DNA of 64,000 nt, taken from contig NZ_CP160631.1 of assembly GCF_040783975.1 (NCBI RefSeq), positions 3,224,001 to 3,288,000 on the forward strand, given 5' to 3'. The notes under the pieces are model-generated. The model had not been told where the DNA came from. It saw only the letters and a program-made list of their open reading frames with translations, and did not search any database. Positions 47,867 through 58,091 of this stretch are shown here, one piece after another; the first letter of the stretch is position 1; every line of letters starts with the position of its first letter. Source of the stretch: Pantoea sp. Ep11b (lineage in GTDB: Bacteria > Pseudomonadota > Gammaproteobacteria > Enterobacterales > Enterobacteriaceae). The position numbers and the translations under genes are program-made.

Positions 47867-49036
47867 CTAGAGCGCCTTCACAGAGATGGCTTCACCCGCC
47901 ATCTTTTTCCGCATGGTCCGCTTGGTACGGTCGATGACCTCTCCGGCTAACTGACCGCAGGCAGCATCAATGTCGTCGCCTCGGGTTTTGCGCACGATAG
48001 TGGTAAAACCGTAGTCCATCAGGACCTTGGAGAAACGATCGATGCGGCTGTTTGAGCTACGGCCATACGGCGCGCCCGGGAAGGGGTTCCAGGGAATCAG
48101 GTTGATTTTACACGGTGTTTCTTTCAGTAATGCGGCAAGTTCATGCGCATCATCTGTGCTGTCATTAACATGATCCAGCAACACGTACTCAATCGTTACG
48201 CGACCCTGATTGGCGTTGGATTTGCCGATGTAGCGTTTTACCGCCGCCAGGAAGGTTTCGATATTGTACTTTTTGTTGATCGGTACGATATCGTCACGCA
48301 GTTTGTCGTTAGGCGCGTGCAGGGAGATCGCCAGCGCGACATCAATCATATCGCCCAGTTTATCCAGGGCAGGCACCACGCCAGAGGTGGAGAGGGTCAC
48401 ACGACGCTTCGACAGACCAAATCCGAAGTCATCCAGCATGATCTCCATCGCCGGAACCACGTTGTTGAGGTTGAGCAGTGGCTCGCCCATGCCCATCATC
48501 ACAACGTTAGTGATAGGACGCTGGCCGGTGATTTTAGCTGCGCCGACAATCTTCGCCGCGCGCCACACCTGACCAATAATTTCTGACACCCGCAGGTTAC
48601 GGTTAAAGCCCTGCTGTGCGGTCGAACAGAATTTACACTCCAGTGCACATCCAACCTGGGAAGAGACGCAGAGCGTGGCGCGGTCTCCTTCCGGGATGTA
48701 GACCGTTTCCACCAGCTGATCGCCCACGCGAATCGCCCATTTAATGGTGCCGTCGGTGGAGCGCATCTCTTCCGCCACTTCTGGCGCGCGGATCTCCGTC
48801 AGTTCCATCAGCCGGTTACGCAGCTTTTTATTAATGTCGGTCATCTGCTCGAAATCGTCGCAGCAGTAGTGATAGATCCACTTCATGACCTGGTCAGCGC
48901 GGAACGGCTTTTCGCCCAGCGACTGGAAGAATTCGCGCATCTGCTGACGGTTGAGATCGAGCAGGTTGATTTTCTGGCTTTTCGGGGAAACGACAATGGG
49001 GGATGCGGACGCGGACGTCACAATCTGTTCGGACAT
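47867..49036 (-). CDS. rlmN: dual-specificity 23S rRNA/tRNA adenine C2 methyltransferase RlmN
   Basis: RlmN methylates A2503 of 23S rRNA and A37 of several tRNAs by a radical SAM mechanism. The 389-residue product (384 in E. coli) has the CX3CX2C cluster motif [12 protein letters not shown], the SAM segment [13 protein letters not shown] and the catalytic C-terminal cysteine in [12 protein letters not shown]. It heads rlmN-pilW-rodZ-ispG. Confidence 0.97.
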   Translation of the reverse strand: MSEQIVTSASASPIVVSPKSQKINLLDLNRQQMREFFQSLGEKPFRADQVMKWIYHYCCDDFEQMTDINKKLRNRLMELTEIRAPEVAEEMRSTDGTIKWAIRVGDQLVETVYIPEGDRATLCVSSQVGCALECKFCSTAQQGFNRNLRVSEIIGQVWRAAKIVGAAKITGQRPITNVVMMGMGEPLLNLNNVVPAMEIMLDDFGFGLSKRRVTLSTSGVVPALDKLGDMIDVALAISLHAPNDKLRDDIVPINKKYNIETFLAAVKRYIGKSNANQGRVTIEYVLLDHVNDSTDDAHELAALLKETPCKINLIPWNPFPGAPYGRSSNSRIDRFSKVLMDYGFTTIVRKTRGDDIDAACGQLAGEVIDRTKRTMRKKMAGEAISVKAL

Positions 49037-49094
49037 AATATTCTCTGGCCTCGTTGTTACACGTTATGGCGCTGTTCAGGGATAGGTGAAAAAA

Positions 49095-49130
49095 TTGCGC
49101 CTTCATTAAGCGGAGTCAATGAAGGCGCAA
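49095..49130 (-). terminator. strong terminator after ndk
   Basis: A perfect 13-bp stem (TTGCGCCTTCATT at 49095-49107 with AATGAAGGCGCAA at 49118-49130) is followed on the minus strand by six T's. It separates ndk from rlmN. Confidence 0.9.
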
Positions 49131-49222
49131 TATTGTACAACATCTGCGGCCTGATAACAGGCGGGAGTCACCTCCCCCAGGCAGATTTTTGTAAAGCCGC
49201 TGTAACGTTTATCGCCAGGCGA

Positions 49223-49654
49223 TTAACGGGTACGTGGGCAGATTTCGTTTTCGCCGAAGAAGTAGGCGATTTCGCGGGCCGCGGATTCAGCAGAATCTGA
49301 ACCGTGGGTCGCGTTTTCGGTGAAGCTGTCAGCGTAGTCAGCACGCAGTGTGCCAGCCAGTGCGTTTGCCGGGTTAGTGGCACCCATCAGGTCGCGATGA
49401 CGCTGAACGGCATTTTCACCTTCCAGCACGGAAACAACAACCGGGCCAGAGGTCATGAATTCAACCAGGCCATCGAAGAATGGCTTGCCCTGGTGCTCAG
49501 CGTAAAAACCTTCAGCCTGCTCTTTGCTCAGCTGCAGCATTTTTGCGCCAACGATTTTGAAGCCTGCGCTCTCAAAACGGTTGTAGATAGCACCAATCAC
49601 GTTTTTAGCGACGGCGTTTGGCTTGATGATAGAAAAAGTACGTTCGATTGCCAT
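49223..49654 (-). CDS. ndk: nucleoside diphosphate kinase
   Basis: Ndk exchanges the terminal phosphate among nucleoside di- and triphosphates. The 143-residue product equals E. coli Ndk. The phosphorylated histidine lies in [13 protein letters not shown] and the nucleotide-binding start is [20 protein letters not shown]. It is a single transcription unit closed by its own terminator. Confidence 0.97.
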   Translation of the reverse strand: MAIERTFSIIKPNAVAKNVIGAIYNRFESAGFKIVGAKMLQLSKEQAEGFYAEHQGKPFFDGLVEFMTSGPVVVSVLEGENAVQRHRDLMGATNPANALAGTLRADYADSFTENATHGSDSAESAAREIAYFFGENEICPRTR

Positions 49655-49829
49655 GATGACCTCTGTCTTGACGTTCTGAAGAAACCGGTGGCATCCGCCC
49701 CGGTTAAGAAACGGCGCCGATTATAGGGGCTGAGTCCGGCATTGCCTATCAGAGATCCCTAATTTGGTGAAAATTCTTGATCTGAGTCGAAGCAGAGGCG
49801 CCAATATTATGATTTAGCGCAAAAAATCG

Positions 49830-52169
49830 TCAATCCCGCCGGAAAGTGACCGAGACCACGCCCCCCTCTTCATCCATCACCACCAGCTGATATTCACCGG
49901 GTCGATCGTGCGCCAGCGCCAGGTGTGTGGCGGCGTCCTGCGTCACCAGCGGTTCACCATTCAGAAACCACCAGCGCCGTGTGCCCTGCCCGCCCTGTAC
50001 CGCAACCGGGATAGTCAGCGAACCTCTGCCCGGCAGCGGTCTGACGATCTGTCCCTCCGTCACGCCGGTGACGATCAGCGGTGCGCCACTGCCCTGCTGT
50101 AACGGCGGACAGCGCATATCCACCGACGGCAGGCGCTGTGCGCGCCGCTCCTGAGGCGGCAGCCAGGCCTCCAGCGGCAGCGGCCAGACCAGCAGTTCGC
50201 GGCGGGTCGCATCGGGGCAATCGGCGGCCACGCGCAGCCCCTGCCGGTTCTGCCAGTAGCTCAGGTGCAATCCGCTGAGGCTCTCCTGCCCGGCAGCCAG
50301 CAGCGTGGGCGGCAGTGTTCCGGCGGCGACCCAGCTCTGCCGGCGCTGCCGACAGTTTTCATCCCCGTCGGGCAGCGGCTGACCGCCAGGCCAGCAGATA
50401 GTCGCCACCGTTACCGTCGCCGGGCGCGGATCGACCGGAACATCCCGCCGGTTAAGGCGGCTCATCAGCAGGCTGTTGATCTGATTCATCACGGGCACGG
50501 CAGAGGCAAAACCGAACTGTCCGGCGACGGGCGTGGCATCCGGTCGCCCGACCCAGACGCCGATCAGATAGCGGGGATTGATGCCCACCGACCAGGCATC
50601 GCGATAGCCATAACTGGTGCCGGTTTTCCAGGCCAGAGGCACCACGTCGGGGACGATGCCACTGGCCGCAGGCTGGGCTTCACCAGCCAGAATACGCCGG
50701 ATGATCCACGCCGATTCCGGCGACAGCAGCGGCCGCTGCTGCAAGGGTTGATCGGGCATCCAGCGCAGCTGAGCGGCGTAGCCGTGGCGGGCAAAGGCGC
50801 TGTAGGCCGCCACAAGCTCATCCATGCGCGCGCCGGTGCCGCCCAGAATCAGCGAAAGATTCGGTTCGGCGCCAGATGGAAAACGTAACGGCAGACCGAC
50901 ATTGCGCAGGCGCGCTGTAACATTCTTCGGTCCCAGCGCCTCCAGCAGCTGAACAGCGGGGAGATTCAGGGATCGGACCAGCGCATCACTGGCGCTGACC
51001 GGCCCGTGAAAGCCGGTGTCGAAGTTGCCGGGCCGGTAATCGCCGAAGCGGCGCGGCACATCCTGCAGCAGCGATTCGGCATGGATCAGCCCTTCATCCA
51101 GCGCCATGCCGTAAACAAAGGGTTTTAACACCGAGCCGGGCGACCGCACGCTGGCGATCATATCGACATGCCCAAACCGGCTGTCGTCGCTGAAGTCAGC
51201 CGAACCTGCGTAGCCACGCACGGCCATCGTGGTGTGATCGACTACCAGCATCGCCAGCGAGGTGCGTGGCGGGAGCTGATTTTTAACATTCAGCGCCAGG
51301 TTTTCCAGTTCACGCTGCAGGGCGGGATCGAGCGTAGAGACAATCTTGTCGCGGTGACTGACGGACAGCAGTCGCCGGGCCAGCAGCGGCGCCATCTGCG
51401 GCATCTGGCGCGGCGGCAGCCAGACCGGCTCCTGACGGATTTCCGCGACCTGCTCAGCAGACCAGATGTGATACTCCGCCAGCCGATCCAGCACTTTGTT
51501 GCGGGCGGCCTCCGCCCTGTCGGGCCAGCGGTCGGGGCGCAGGCGGCTGGGCGCCTGGGGCAGGACGGCCAGCAGCGCCGCCTCGCCCGGCGTCAGCTGC
51601 GACGGCGCTTTTCCGAGCCAGCTCCAGCTGGCCGCCCCCACACCCTCCAGCGTGCCACCAAAGGGGGCGCGGTTCAGGTAGAGCGTCAGGATGTCACGTT
51701 TCGAGAGATGCCACTCCAGCTGCAGCGCCCGCCACGCCTGGATCAGCTTGCCGCGCAGCGTACGGGGTTGCGGATCGATCAGGCGCGCCACCTGCATCGT
51801 CAGCGTACTGCCGCCAGAAATGACGCTCTGATGACGCAGATCCTGCCAGGCGGCACGGAGCAGCGCCAGCGGATTGATGCCAGGGTGATACCAGAACCAG
51901 CGATCTTCATAGGTGAGCAGCGCCTGCAGATAGGCCGGTGCGACCTCCTCCGGCGTTACCGGATAACGCCAGATCCCGTTGCCGTCGGCAAAACGCCATA
52001 ATGGCGTACCGTCGCTGGCCACCACTACCCGCGCGGGCTGCACCTGCTTAAGCGGCAGCGGGAACAGACGATCCAGCCCCCAGACCGCCAGCCACAGCAT
52101 CAGGAAAAAAAGCAGCAGCGCGAGCCACCGCCTGTTGAGGCGACTGCGTTTTATCACAGGTCCCGTCAC
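49830..52169 (-). CDS. pbpC: penicillin-binding protein 1C
   Basis: PbpC is a class A peptidoglycan synthase. The 779-residue product (770 in E. coli) starts at a GTG directly abutting the yfhM stop. It has a signal anchor (about 13-31), a GT51 transglycosylase domain (EDRWFWYHPG, ISGGSTLTMQVARL), a transpeptidase domain with SPGSVLKPFVYG (SxxK), RSLN (SxN) and AWKTGTSYG (KTG), and a C-terminal PBP1C domain. It is coupled to yfhM, as in E. coli, where the pair is proposed to guard damaged envelope. Confidence 0.96.
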   Translation of the reverse strand: MTGPVIKRSRLNRRWLALLLFFLMLWLAVWGLDRLFPLPLKQVQPARVVVASDGTPLWRFADGNGIWRYPVTPEEVAPAYLQALLTYEDRWFWYHPGINPLALLRAAWQDLRHQSVISGGSTLTMQVARLIDPQPRTLRGKLIQAWRALQLEWHLSKRDILTLYLNRAPFGGTLEGVGAASWSWLGKAPSQLTPGEAALLAVLPQAPSRLRPDRWPDRAEAARNKVLDRLAEYHIWSAEQVAEIRQEPVWLPPRQMPQMAPLLARRLLSVSHRDKIVSTLDPALQRELENLALNVKNQLPPRTSLAMLVVDHTTMAVRGYAGSADFSDDSRFGHVDMIASVRSPGSVLKPFVYGMALDEGLIHAESLLQDVPRRFGDYRPGNFDTGFHGPVSASDALVRSLNLPAVQLLEALGPKNVTARLRNVGLPLRFPSGAEPNLSLILGGTGARMDELVAAYSAFARHGYAAQLRWMPDQPLQQRPLLSPESAWIIRRILAGEAQPAASGIVPDVVPLAWKTGTSYGYRDAWSVGINPRYLIGVWVGRPDATPVAGQFGFASAVPVMNQINSLLMSRLNRRDVPVDPRPATVTVATICWPGGQPLPDGDENCRQRRQSWVAAGTLPPTLLAAGQESLSGLHLSYWQNRQGLRVAADCPDATRRELLVWPLPLEAWLPPQERRAQRLPSVDMRCPPLQQGSGAPLIVTGVTEGQIVRPLPGRGSLTIPVAVQGGQGTRRWWFLNGEPLVTQDAATHLALAHDRPGEYQLVVMDEEGGVVSVTFRRD

Positions 52170-55100
52170 TTACTGAATGTGCAGCTGCGACGGTGTGCTA
52201 CCGGTCGCGCGCCACTCCGGCACATACATCGATTCGACCTGGGGTGGCGGCATCAGGAAACGGCCCGGCGTTACCGCCCGCGCCAGATAGACCAGCGTCG
52301 CGGGACGATAAGTGTCGATCGCCAGCGCGGCAACAAAGCGGTCGTCGCGGAACTCGATGTGCCTGATGTCCGCCTGCTGCATGTCACCCATGCTCTCTTT
52401 GAGCGCATCCGCACTGTCACCGAGGCTGGCGCTGCTGTCTGCCAGGTTCTGGTTTTCCAGCTCCAGTCCGGCAGGCAGCAGATCCACCACCAGCGCATCG
52501 CTGATGCTACGCTTCGAAGAAACGGTCAGACGGACCACCAGCAGTTCACCGCTGCGCAGATTGCTGAGATCGGCAGCTTTACCATCCAGAGTGAAATAGT
52601 CGCGTTTTATTCCGAGCTGGTTGCTCTCCGGTGGTGGCACGGTCAGCGGATAGCCCGTGACATCCAGACGACCATAGAGCGGCGCACTGCCCGGATTTTG
52701 CACCTCAACGCCCTGCAATAACCGCTCAGCCCCCAGCCCTCTGTTCAGTGGCGCATCGCCCTGCAAAGGCTGTGGCGAGCCCGCCAGCAGCGCCTGCCAG
52801 CCGCCACCCTGCCCCTGCTGCAGCGTGTGAGCCGCCAGCCAGAGCGCGTTATTTTCCTGGGTTGAGAACCAGCGTTTACCGTTGACCTCTTTCGACAGCG
52901 CCAGCAGCAGACTGTTCTGCAGCTGAGGCTGCAGCTTATACTCCGCTAACAGGGCGATCATCATCCCCTCATCGCGCACCGTGCTGCCGTAATCGCCATA
53001 CCAGGTTTTTTCTGGTCGCGTCAGCGTGGCCCCCTGCATGATCGCCTGCTGCGCGCGCTGCCCGTCACCCATCAGCTTCAGCGCCACACCCAGCTGCATC
53101 AGCGCCAGACCGGAGCGGGCATGCTCACGCTGCTCATAGATCGCGCGCAGCGCCCCCAGCGGCGCGCGCTGCTGACGCGCCAGCACCAGTCCGGCGTAAG
53201 CCTGAACGCTGAACCGCAGGGCGGCGTGACTGTCACTGTCGCCACCGCTAATCTGCGTGGGATCCTGCAGATAGCGCAGCAGACGGGTGTTCGCGCGATC
53301 CACCACATTATCCGGCAGCGCATAGCCCGCCTCGCTGGCACGCAGCAGGAAGTCCGTTACGTAAGGCGTCAGCCAGAACTCCTCTTCACTCTGTTTATCC
53401 CACAGCCCGAAACTGCCGTTGGCCCGCTGCATCCCGGCCAGGCGGGCTATGCCAGTATCGATCGCGGCCCGGCGCGCCTCATCGCTGCTGGTTTTTATTC
53501 CCATCGCGCTCAGTTCGGCGTGGCGGGTATAGAGAGACGGCCAGAGGCCACTGGTGGTCTGCTCCAGGCAGCCGTACGGATAGGCATAAAGCGCGCTGAT
53601 ATAGCGGGCAATATTGAGCGGCGGACGATTGCTCAGCGTCAGCTGTCCGCTCAGGGTCTGAGGATCCAGCCCGGTAAAGGCGGCGGCCGCGACCTGCCAG
53701 GGCCGATCAGGATTAATGACCGCATCAAAGCTCAGCGTGCTGGCCGGATAAGGCGGCCTGACACCGATTTTCCACTGCTGTTTCATGGGCCGCAGCGTCT
53801 CGCCGGGCAGATTCAGCCCGGAGATGGCCACCGTCACCGCACCATCACCAAAGCCGGTTTTCGCCGTGACCGGAATCTGCAGGGTCGTGCGCGCACCTTT
53901 GGCCAGCGTCACGCGCTGGCTGGCCGCACCGGCCAGATCCACCAGCCCGGTGCTGCTCAGATCCACGCTCAGGGTCTGCGGCAGATCCGTCAGGTTGGTG
54001 ATATCCAGCGCCAGGGACGCCGAGTCGCCGCTGGCGAGGAAGCGCGGGGTCGCCAGCTCACTGATGAGCGGTGCCGCCACGGTCAGCCTGCGCTCTGCCG
54101 CCCCGAAGCTGTCCTCGCTCCAGGCCTGGGTCATCAGCCGCAGCTCTCCGTTAAAAGCCGGAACCGGCAGCGTTATCACGCCGTTGCCCGCTTTATCCAG
54201 TGTTACCGCCTGAAGCTGCTGCGCCACAATATTGACGTGCGTAACCGGTTTTTTACCGCCGCGCGTCATCGAATCGTCATCCCCGTCGCCGCCAAACCGC
54301 AGCGCCGCCAGCCGGCCCCCGCCGTCGATCAGCTGCCCGAAGACATCATACTGATCGGCGTTATAGCGTTTGCGGCCAAAGAAAGCCTGCCATGGATCGG
54401 GCGTTCTGAAATCCGTTACGCTCAGCACACCGCTGTCCACCGCAGAGAGCAGTACATTGACTTTTTCAGGCAGCAGGCCGCCGTCACGACTGGCATGAAC
54501 CCTGACCGTCAGCGTCTGTTCAGGCCGGATTTTGTCGGGCGCATCCAGCGTCAGAGTGAGACGCCGCGCCTCTGTTGCCATCGGCAGATGCAGCAGCCCC
54601 ACCGCACGTTTCGGCGTGGCACCGCTGGCCTTATCGCCGTCGCGCACCACGATGGCGCTGAAGTAAAGATCGTGTCGCCGCCAGCTCTCCGCTACCGGCA
54701 CATCGACCTGGATGCCACCCTGCGGCACCGTCAGCGGTTGCCACCAGAGCGTGCCGCTGGCCGACTCCACCATCAGATAGCCCTTCCCGGCGGCCGGTGA
54801 TTCAACCTGCAGGTGCACCGTGTCACCAGGCTGATAGGCCGCTTTATCCAGCTTCAGCCTGACCTGATCGGGCCGCAATGCGCCCGTGCCGTTGGTGTTG
54901 TCCTGCCAGTCATATCCCGCCTGGAACCGCACGCTGCTGACGATCTTTTCGCCCGCCTGGACTTCCAGCCGGTAGTGGCCCCACTCGACCGGGAAACTGA
55001 CCCGGGTGCTGCCGTCTGCAGGCACCGCGATAATCCGCTCATCTTCCTGCAGATCTTTATTGCTGTACTGCGACTGCCAGCCTTCGCTGTCTGAGAAGCT

Positions 55101-57065
55101 CCAGTAGTCATCGCGGCGCTCCTGAATCAGTCGCACCGTCAGCTTATCTGCCGCCAGTTTTTTGCCCTGACTGCTGGCATAGACGATGTCAAATTCGGCC
55201 AGTCCGCCTTCCGGTACGGTAGGCTCATCGTGGTAGCGGTCAGTGCGGTAGTCATAGACCGCCTTGTTGCCGAACAGCGGCCGGATGCCGGGCAGCGCCC
55301 CGGCGGGCCAGATCGCCTGCGTAATCCGGCGCGTTACCGGGCGGCCACCGGTTTCCAGCAGGCTGGCCTGCAGGATCAGGCTGAGCGGCGAGTGCAGCTG
55401 ATCCCACTGATTTTCGACCGCGAGCGTCGCTTTACCGCTGGCGTCGAGTTTCAGCTCCACCTCATCCAGCGTGCGCTTCAGCCCGTCCTCGGTAATGTCG
55501 CCAAACTGATAACCCGGCAGGGCCGCCACCGCTTCGCGCGCGGGCCGGAGATAGAGTTGCCCCTGCAGCGTGTTACCCGCCGCAGGCGCGCCGTAGAGGT
55601 AGCGCCCCTCGATACCAAACTCAATGCTGGCATCCGCGGGCTGTGGCTGCGGGTCGCTTTTCAGGGTTAAAGCCATGCGCTCCGGCAAAAAATCCTCGAC
55701 GTGGAACCGCCACTCGCGCTTAAGGTTATCGCCGGTATTGAGCCGCAGCATCCAGTCGCCGGTCATGGCGGCGTCAGGGATCGGCAGACGCTGCTGATAG
55801 AGCCCGGCTTCCGGCTGCCAGACAAATGTCCGCATCACCTGACCATCGGGCTGAACCAGCTCGGCTTTAATCGGCTGGGCGGGCAACGGCTTGCCATCGG
55901 CATCGCGAAGCAGCGCATTGACGATGACCGTTTCACCGGGCCGATAGATGTCGCGCGGCCCGAACACAAACAGCTGTTTCTCGTAGCCCTGCGGCCCGGC
56001 CACCGGAAACTCCGCCAGGTCCAGCGCCGGACGCGCCAGGTCGATCAGCGAGGTCTGCTCACCCTGCACGGCCAGCAGCAGCTTGCCCTTCTCCTCCGCT
56101 CTGAGGCGAAGATGGCCGCTCCCGTCACTGGTGCCGCTCTGCAGCACCTGCCCTTTCTCATCCAGCAACCGGACGCTGACGCCAGACAACGGCTGGCCGT
56201 TAGCCAGGCTCTGGGCGAACAGTTCGAGCTGCGCCGGGAAGCGATGCAGCGACAGGCCGATATCACTGAGGGTGAAAAGCGTGGCAGGCTGGCTGTAGCG
56301 ATAGGTCCCGGCCTGCTTCATCACGGCCAGATAGACGCCTGGCTGCTGCAGCGCGGCGATATCACTCATCGGCAGCTGCAGTTTTTCGCGGGTGTTGCGC
56401 GCCGGATTGAGTGCAAAGCGCCCGGAATAGACCAGCTGGCTACTTTTCAGCAGATCTTCAGACTGCCAGGTAGAGAGATTGTTGCCGTAGTTCCACTGCG
56501 CGAGAAATTCCGCCAGGCCCGCATTCTTTATCCGGAAGAAATCGACATCGACCTGATCCACGTTGAGCGCCAGCACCGGCAGCCCCTGAGTAATGCGCAG
56601 CGGCAGCAGAGAGCCGCGGCTGGCAAAGCCTACCATCGGCTGGATATCACGGGTGACGATTTTCTGGCTGTAACCGGCGGCCAGCGTCTCACCGCTGGCG
56701 GCGCGCAGGCCCGCCGCGACCGTGACGGTAAAGTGACGTGAGGGTTCGGGATGGCGGAAGCGCAGCGTCCTGCGATTGCCGGAAAGCTCCCAGCCGCCAT
56801 CCACCCGGCCCTGTTTGTCGTCGGTCAGCCTGACGCTCTGCGCGAAATCCTGTTTCTCATCGAGCGGCTGACTGAAGGTCAGAACCAGCGCGGCGGCACC
56901 GTCGATCTGCAGTTCTGAAAGGTCGATAATCGTCAGCGGTTTGCTGACCTGGGTTGTCGCTGGGGCTTCAGCCGCGTAGAGCGGCAGAACGGGAAACAGG
57001 GTGGCTGCCAGCAGCGACCCTCCGAACAACATGCTGAACAGCAGTCGGTTAGTGCGTTTTTTCAT
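52170..57065 (-). CDS. yfhM: bacterial alpha-2-macroglobulin YfhM
   Basis: YfhM is a large periplasmic protease trap. The 1631-residue product (1653 in E. coli) has MG-type domains (for example DIYRPGETVIVNALLRDADG), a bait-region section, the thioester motif YGCLEQ near residue 1160 and a C-terminal complement-like domain. Unlike the E. coli lipoprotein, its signal peptide (FPVLPLYAAEAP) has no cysteine, so it is probably released into the periplasm rather than anchored. The stop abuts the pbpC start. Confidence 0.95.
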   Translation of the reverse strand: MKKRTNRLLFSMLFGGSLLAATLFPVLPLYAAEAPATTQVSKPLTIIDLSELQIDGAAALVLTFSQPLDEKQDFAQSVRLTDDKQGRVDGGWELSGNRRTLRFRHPEPSRHFTVTVAAGLRAASGETLAAGYSQKIVTRDIQPMVGFASRGSLLPLRITQGLPVLALNVDQVDVDFFRIKNAGLAEFLAQWNYGNNLSTWQSEDLLKSSQLVYSGRFALNPARNTREKLQLPMSDIAALQQPGVYLAVMKQAGTYRYSQPATLFTLSDIGLSLHRFPAQLELFAQSLANGQPLSGVSVRLLDEKGQVLQSGTSDGSGHLRLRAEEKGKLLLAVQGEQTSLIDLARPALDLAEFPVAGPQGYEKQLFVFGPRDIYRPGETVIVNALLRDADGKPLPAQPIKAELVQPDGQVMRTFVWQPEAGLYQQRLPIPDAAMTGDWMLRLNTGDNLKREWRFHVEDFLPERMALTLKSDPQPQPADASIEFGIEGRYLYGAPAAGNTLQGQLYLRPAREAVAALPGYQFGDITEDGLKRTLDEVELKLDASGKATLAVENQWDQLHSPLSLILQASLLETGGRPVTRRITQAIWPAGALPGIRPLFGNKAVYDYRTDRYHDEPTVPEGGLAEFDIVYASSQGKKLAADKLTVRLIQERRDDYWSFSDSEGWQSQYSNKDLQEDERIIAVPADGSTRVSFPVEWGHYRLEVQAGEKIVSSVRFQAGYDWQDNTNGTGALRPDQVRLKLDKAAYQPGDTVHLQVESPAAGKGYLMVESASGTLWWQPLTVPQGGIQVDVPVAESWRRHDLYFSAIVVRDGDKASGATPKRAVGLLHLPMATEARRLTLTLDAPDKIRPEQTLTVRVHASRDGGLLPEKVNVLLSAVDSGVLSVTDFRTPDPWQAFFGRKRYNADQYDVFGQLIDGGGRLAALRFGGDGDDDSMTRGGKKPVTHVNIVAQQLQAVTLDKAGNGVITLPVPAFNGELRLMTQAWSEDSFGAAERRLTVAAPLISELATPRFLASGDSASLALDITNLTDLPQTLSVDLSSTGLVDLAGAASQRVTLAKGARTTLQIPVTAKTGFGDGAVTVAISGLNLPGETLRPMKQQWKIGVRPPYPASTLSFDAVINPDRPWQVAAAAFTGLDPQTLSGQLTLSNRPPLNIARYISALYAYPYGCLEQTTSGLWPSLYTRHAELSAMGIKTSSDEARRAAIDTGIARLAGMQRANGSFGLWDKQSEEEFWLTPYVTDFLLRASEAGYALPDNVVDRANTRLLRYLQDPTQISGGDSDSHAALRFSVQAYAGLVLARQQRAPLGALRAIYEQREHARSGLALMQLGVALKLMGDGQRAQQAIMQGATLTRPEKTWYGDYGSTVRDEGMMIALLAEYKLQPQLQNSLLLALSKEVNGKRWFSTQENNALWLAAHTLQQGQGGGWQALLAGSPQPLQGDAPLNRGLGAERLLQGVEVQNPGSAPLYGRLDVTGYPLTVPPPESNQLGIKRDYFTLDGKAADLSNLRSGELLVVRLTVSSKRSISDALVVDLLPAGLELENQNLADSSASLGDSADALKESMGDMQQADIRHIEFRDDRFVAALAIDTYRPATLVYLARAVTPGRFLMPPPQVESMYVPEWRATGSTPSQLHIQ

Positions 57066-57211
57066 GGTAGTTCCTTCACCGGGACGCAGAGAGTGTCAAT
57101 TGATGACGCAGGGCAATTTCATATCAATGCTCGCATTTAATCAACGCTTCTCTTGAGATGGGGCGCACATTCCCCGACACTGGTACGACAGATTGCTGAG
57201 ATGAGGTTGTT

Positions 57212-58054
57212 ATGACGACTCCCCTGTTTGTGTCCGCCGACTGGCTGCATGAGCACTACGATGATGAGGGGCTTCAGGTGCTGGATGCCCGGCTGCTGCC
57301 ACCCGGGATGGAGACGGTGCGCGATGTTCAGGCTGAATATCTGGCGGAGCATCTGCCCGATGCGCCCTACTTCGATATCGAAGCCCTTTCCGATCACACC
57401 AGTCCCTATCCGCATATGCTGCCGCGTGCCGAGGCTTTTGCCGTCGCCATGCGCGAACTGGGCATCAGCAGCGATAAGCACCTGATCGTCTATGACGAGG
57501 GGAATCTCTTTTCCGCTCCGCGCGCCTGGTGGATGCTGCACACCTTTGGTGTGGCGCAGGTGTCGATCCTGGCGGGCGGATTGCAGGGCTGGAAAGCCGC
57601 CGGGTATGCGCTGGCAACCGGCGAGGTGGATCTGCCGGAGGGTGAGTTTGAGGCGCACGCAGATGACAGCCGGGTGAAACGCCTGACGGATGTGCTGCTG
57701 ATCAGCCATGAGGGCGGCGCACAGATCGTGGATGCGCGTGCCGCTAATCGCTTTAACGCAGAGGTGGACGAGCCGCGTCCCGGCCTGCATCGCGGGCATA
57801 TTCCCAACAGCCTGAACGTGCCGTGGAATATGCTGGTCGAGCAGGGAAAACTGAAACCGGATGCGGAACTGCGCCAACTGTTTGCCGACGCGGGCGTGGA
57901 TATCAGCCGCCCGGTGGTCGCCAGCTGCGGCTCAGGCGTCACGGCGGTCGTCCTGATTCTGGCACTGACCGCGCTGGGCGTTCGGGATGCCACGCTGTAT
58001 GACGGCTCCTGGGGTGAATGGGGCAGTCGCGACGACTTACCGATCGCGAAATAA
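57212..58054 (+). CDS. sseA: 3-mercaptopyruvate sulfurtransferase
   Basis: SseA moves sulfur from 3-mercaptopyruvate to thiols or cyanide. The 280-residue product (281 in E. coli) has two rhodanese domains; the active-site loop CGSGVTA is in the second, near residue 236. Conserved blocks YDEGNLFSAPRAWWML and NAEVDEPRPGLHRGHIP agree with the family. It is divergent from yfhM and converges on sseB at a shared terminator. Confidence 0.96.
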   Translation: MTTPLFVSADWLHEHYDDEGLQVLDARLLPPGMETVRDVQAEYLAEHLPDAPYFDIEALSDHTSPYPHMLPRAEAFAVAMRELGISSDKHLIVYDEGNLFSAPRAWWMLHTFGVAQVSILAGGLQGWKAAGYALATGEVDLPEGEFEAHADDSRVKRLTDVLLISHEGGAQIVDARAANRFNAEVDEPRPGLHRGHIPNSLNVPWNMLVEQGKLKPDAELRQLFADAGVDISRPVVASCGSGVTAVVLILALTALGVRDATLYDGSWGEWGSRDDLPIAK

Positions 58055-58083
58055 AAAGAGGCGGCCCGTGAGCCGCCTCTTTT
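58054..58083. terminator. bidirectional terminator between sseA and sseB
   Basis: GAGGCGGC (58058-58065) and GCCGCCTC (58072-58079) pair; A's before and T's after allow termination of both converging genes. Confidence 0.9.
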
Positions 58084-58091
58084 TTTGCCTG

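Noticed and set aside
53121..54800. 559-codon open frame antisense to yfhM
   Set aside because: Low-complexity Arg/Gln-rich translation typical of the reverse strand of a GC-rich gene; yfhM on the other strand is fully supported. The same applies to other long antisense frames, such as 424-1353 and 37772-39079.
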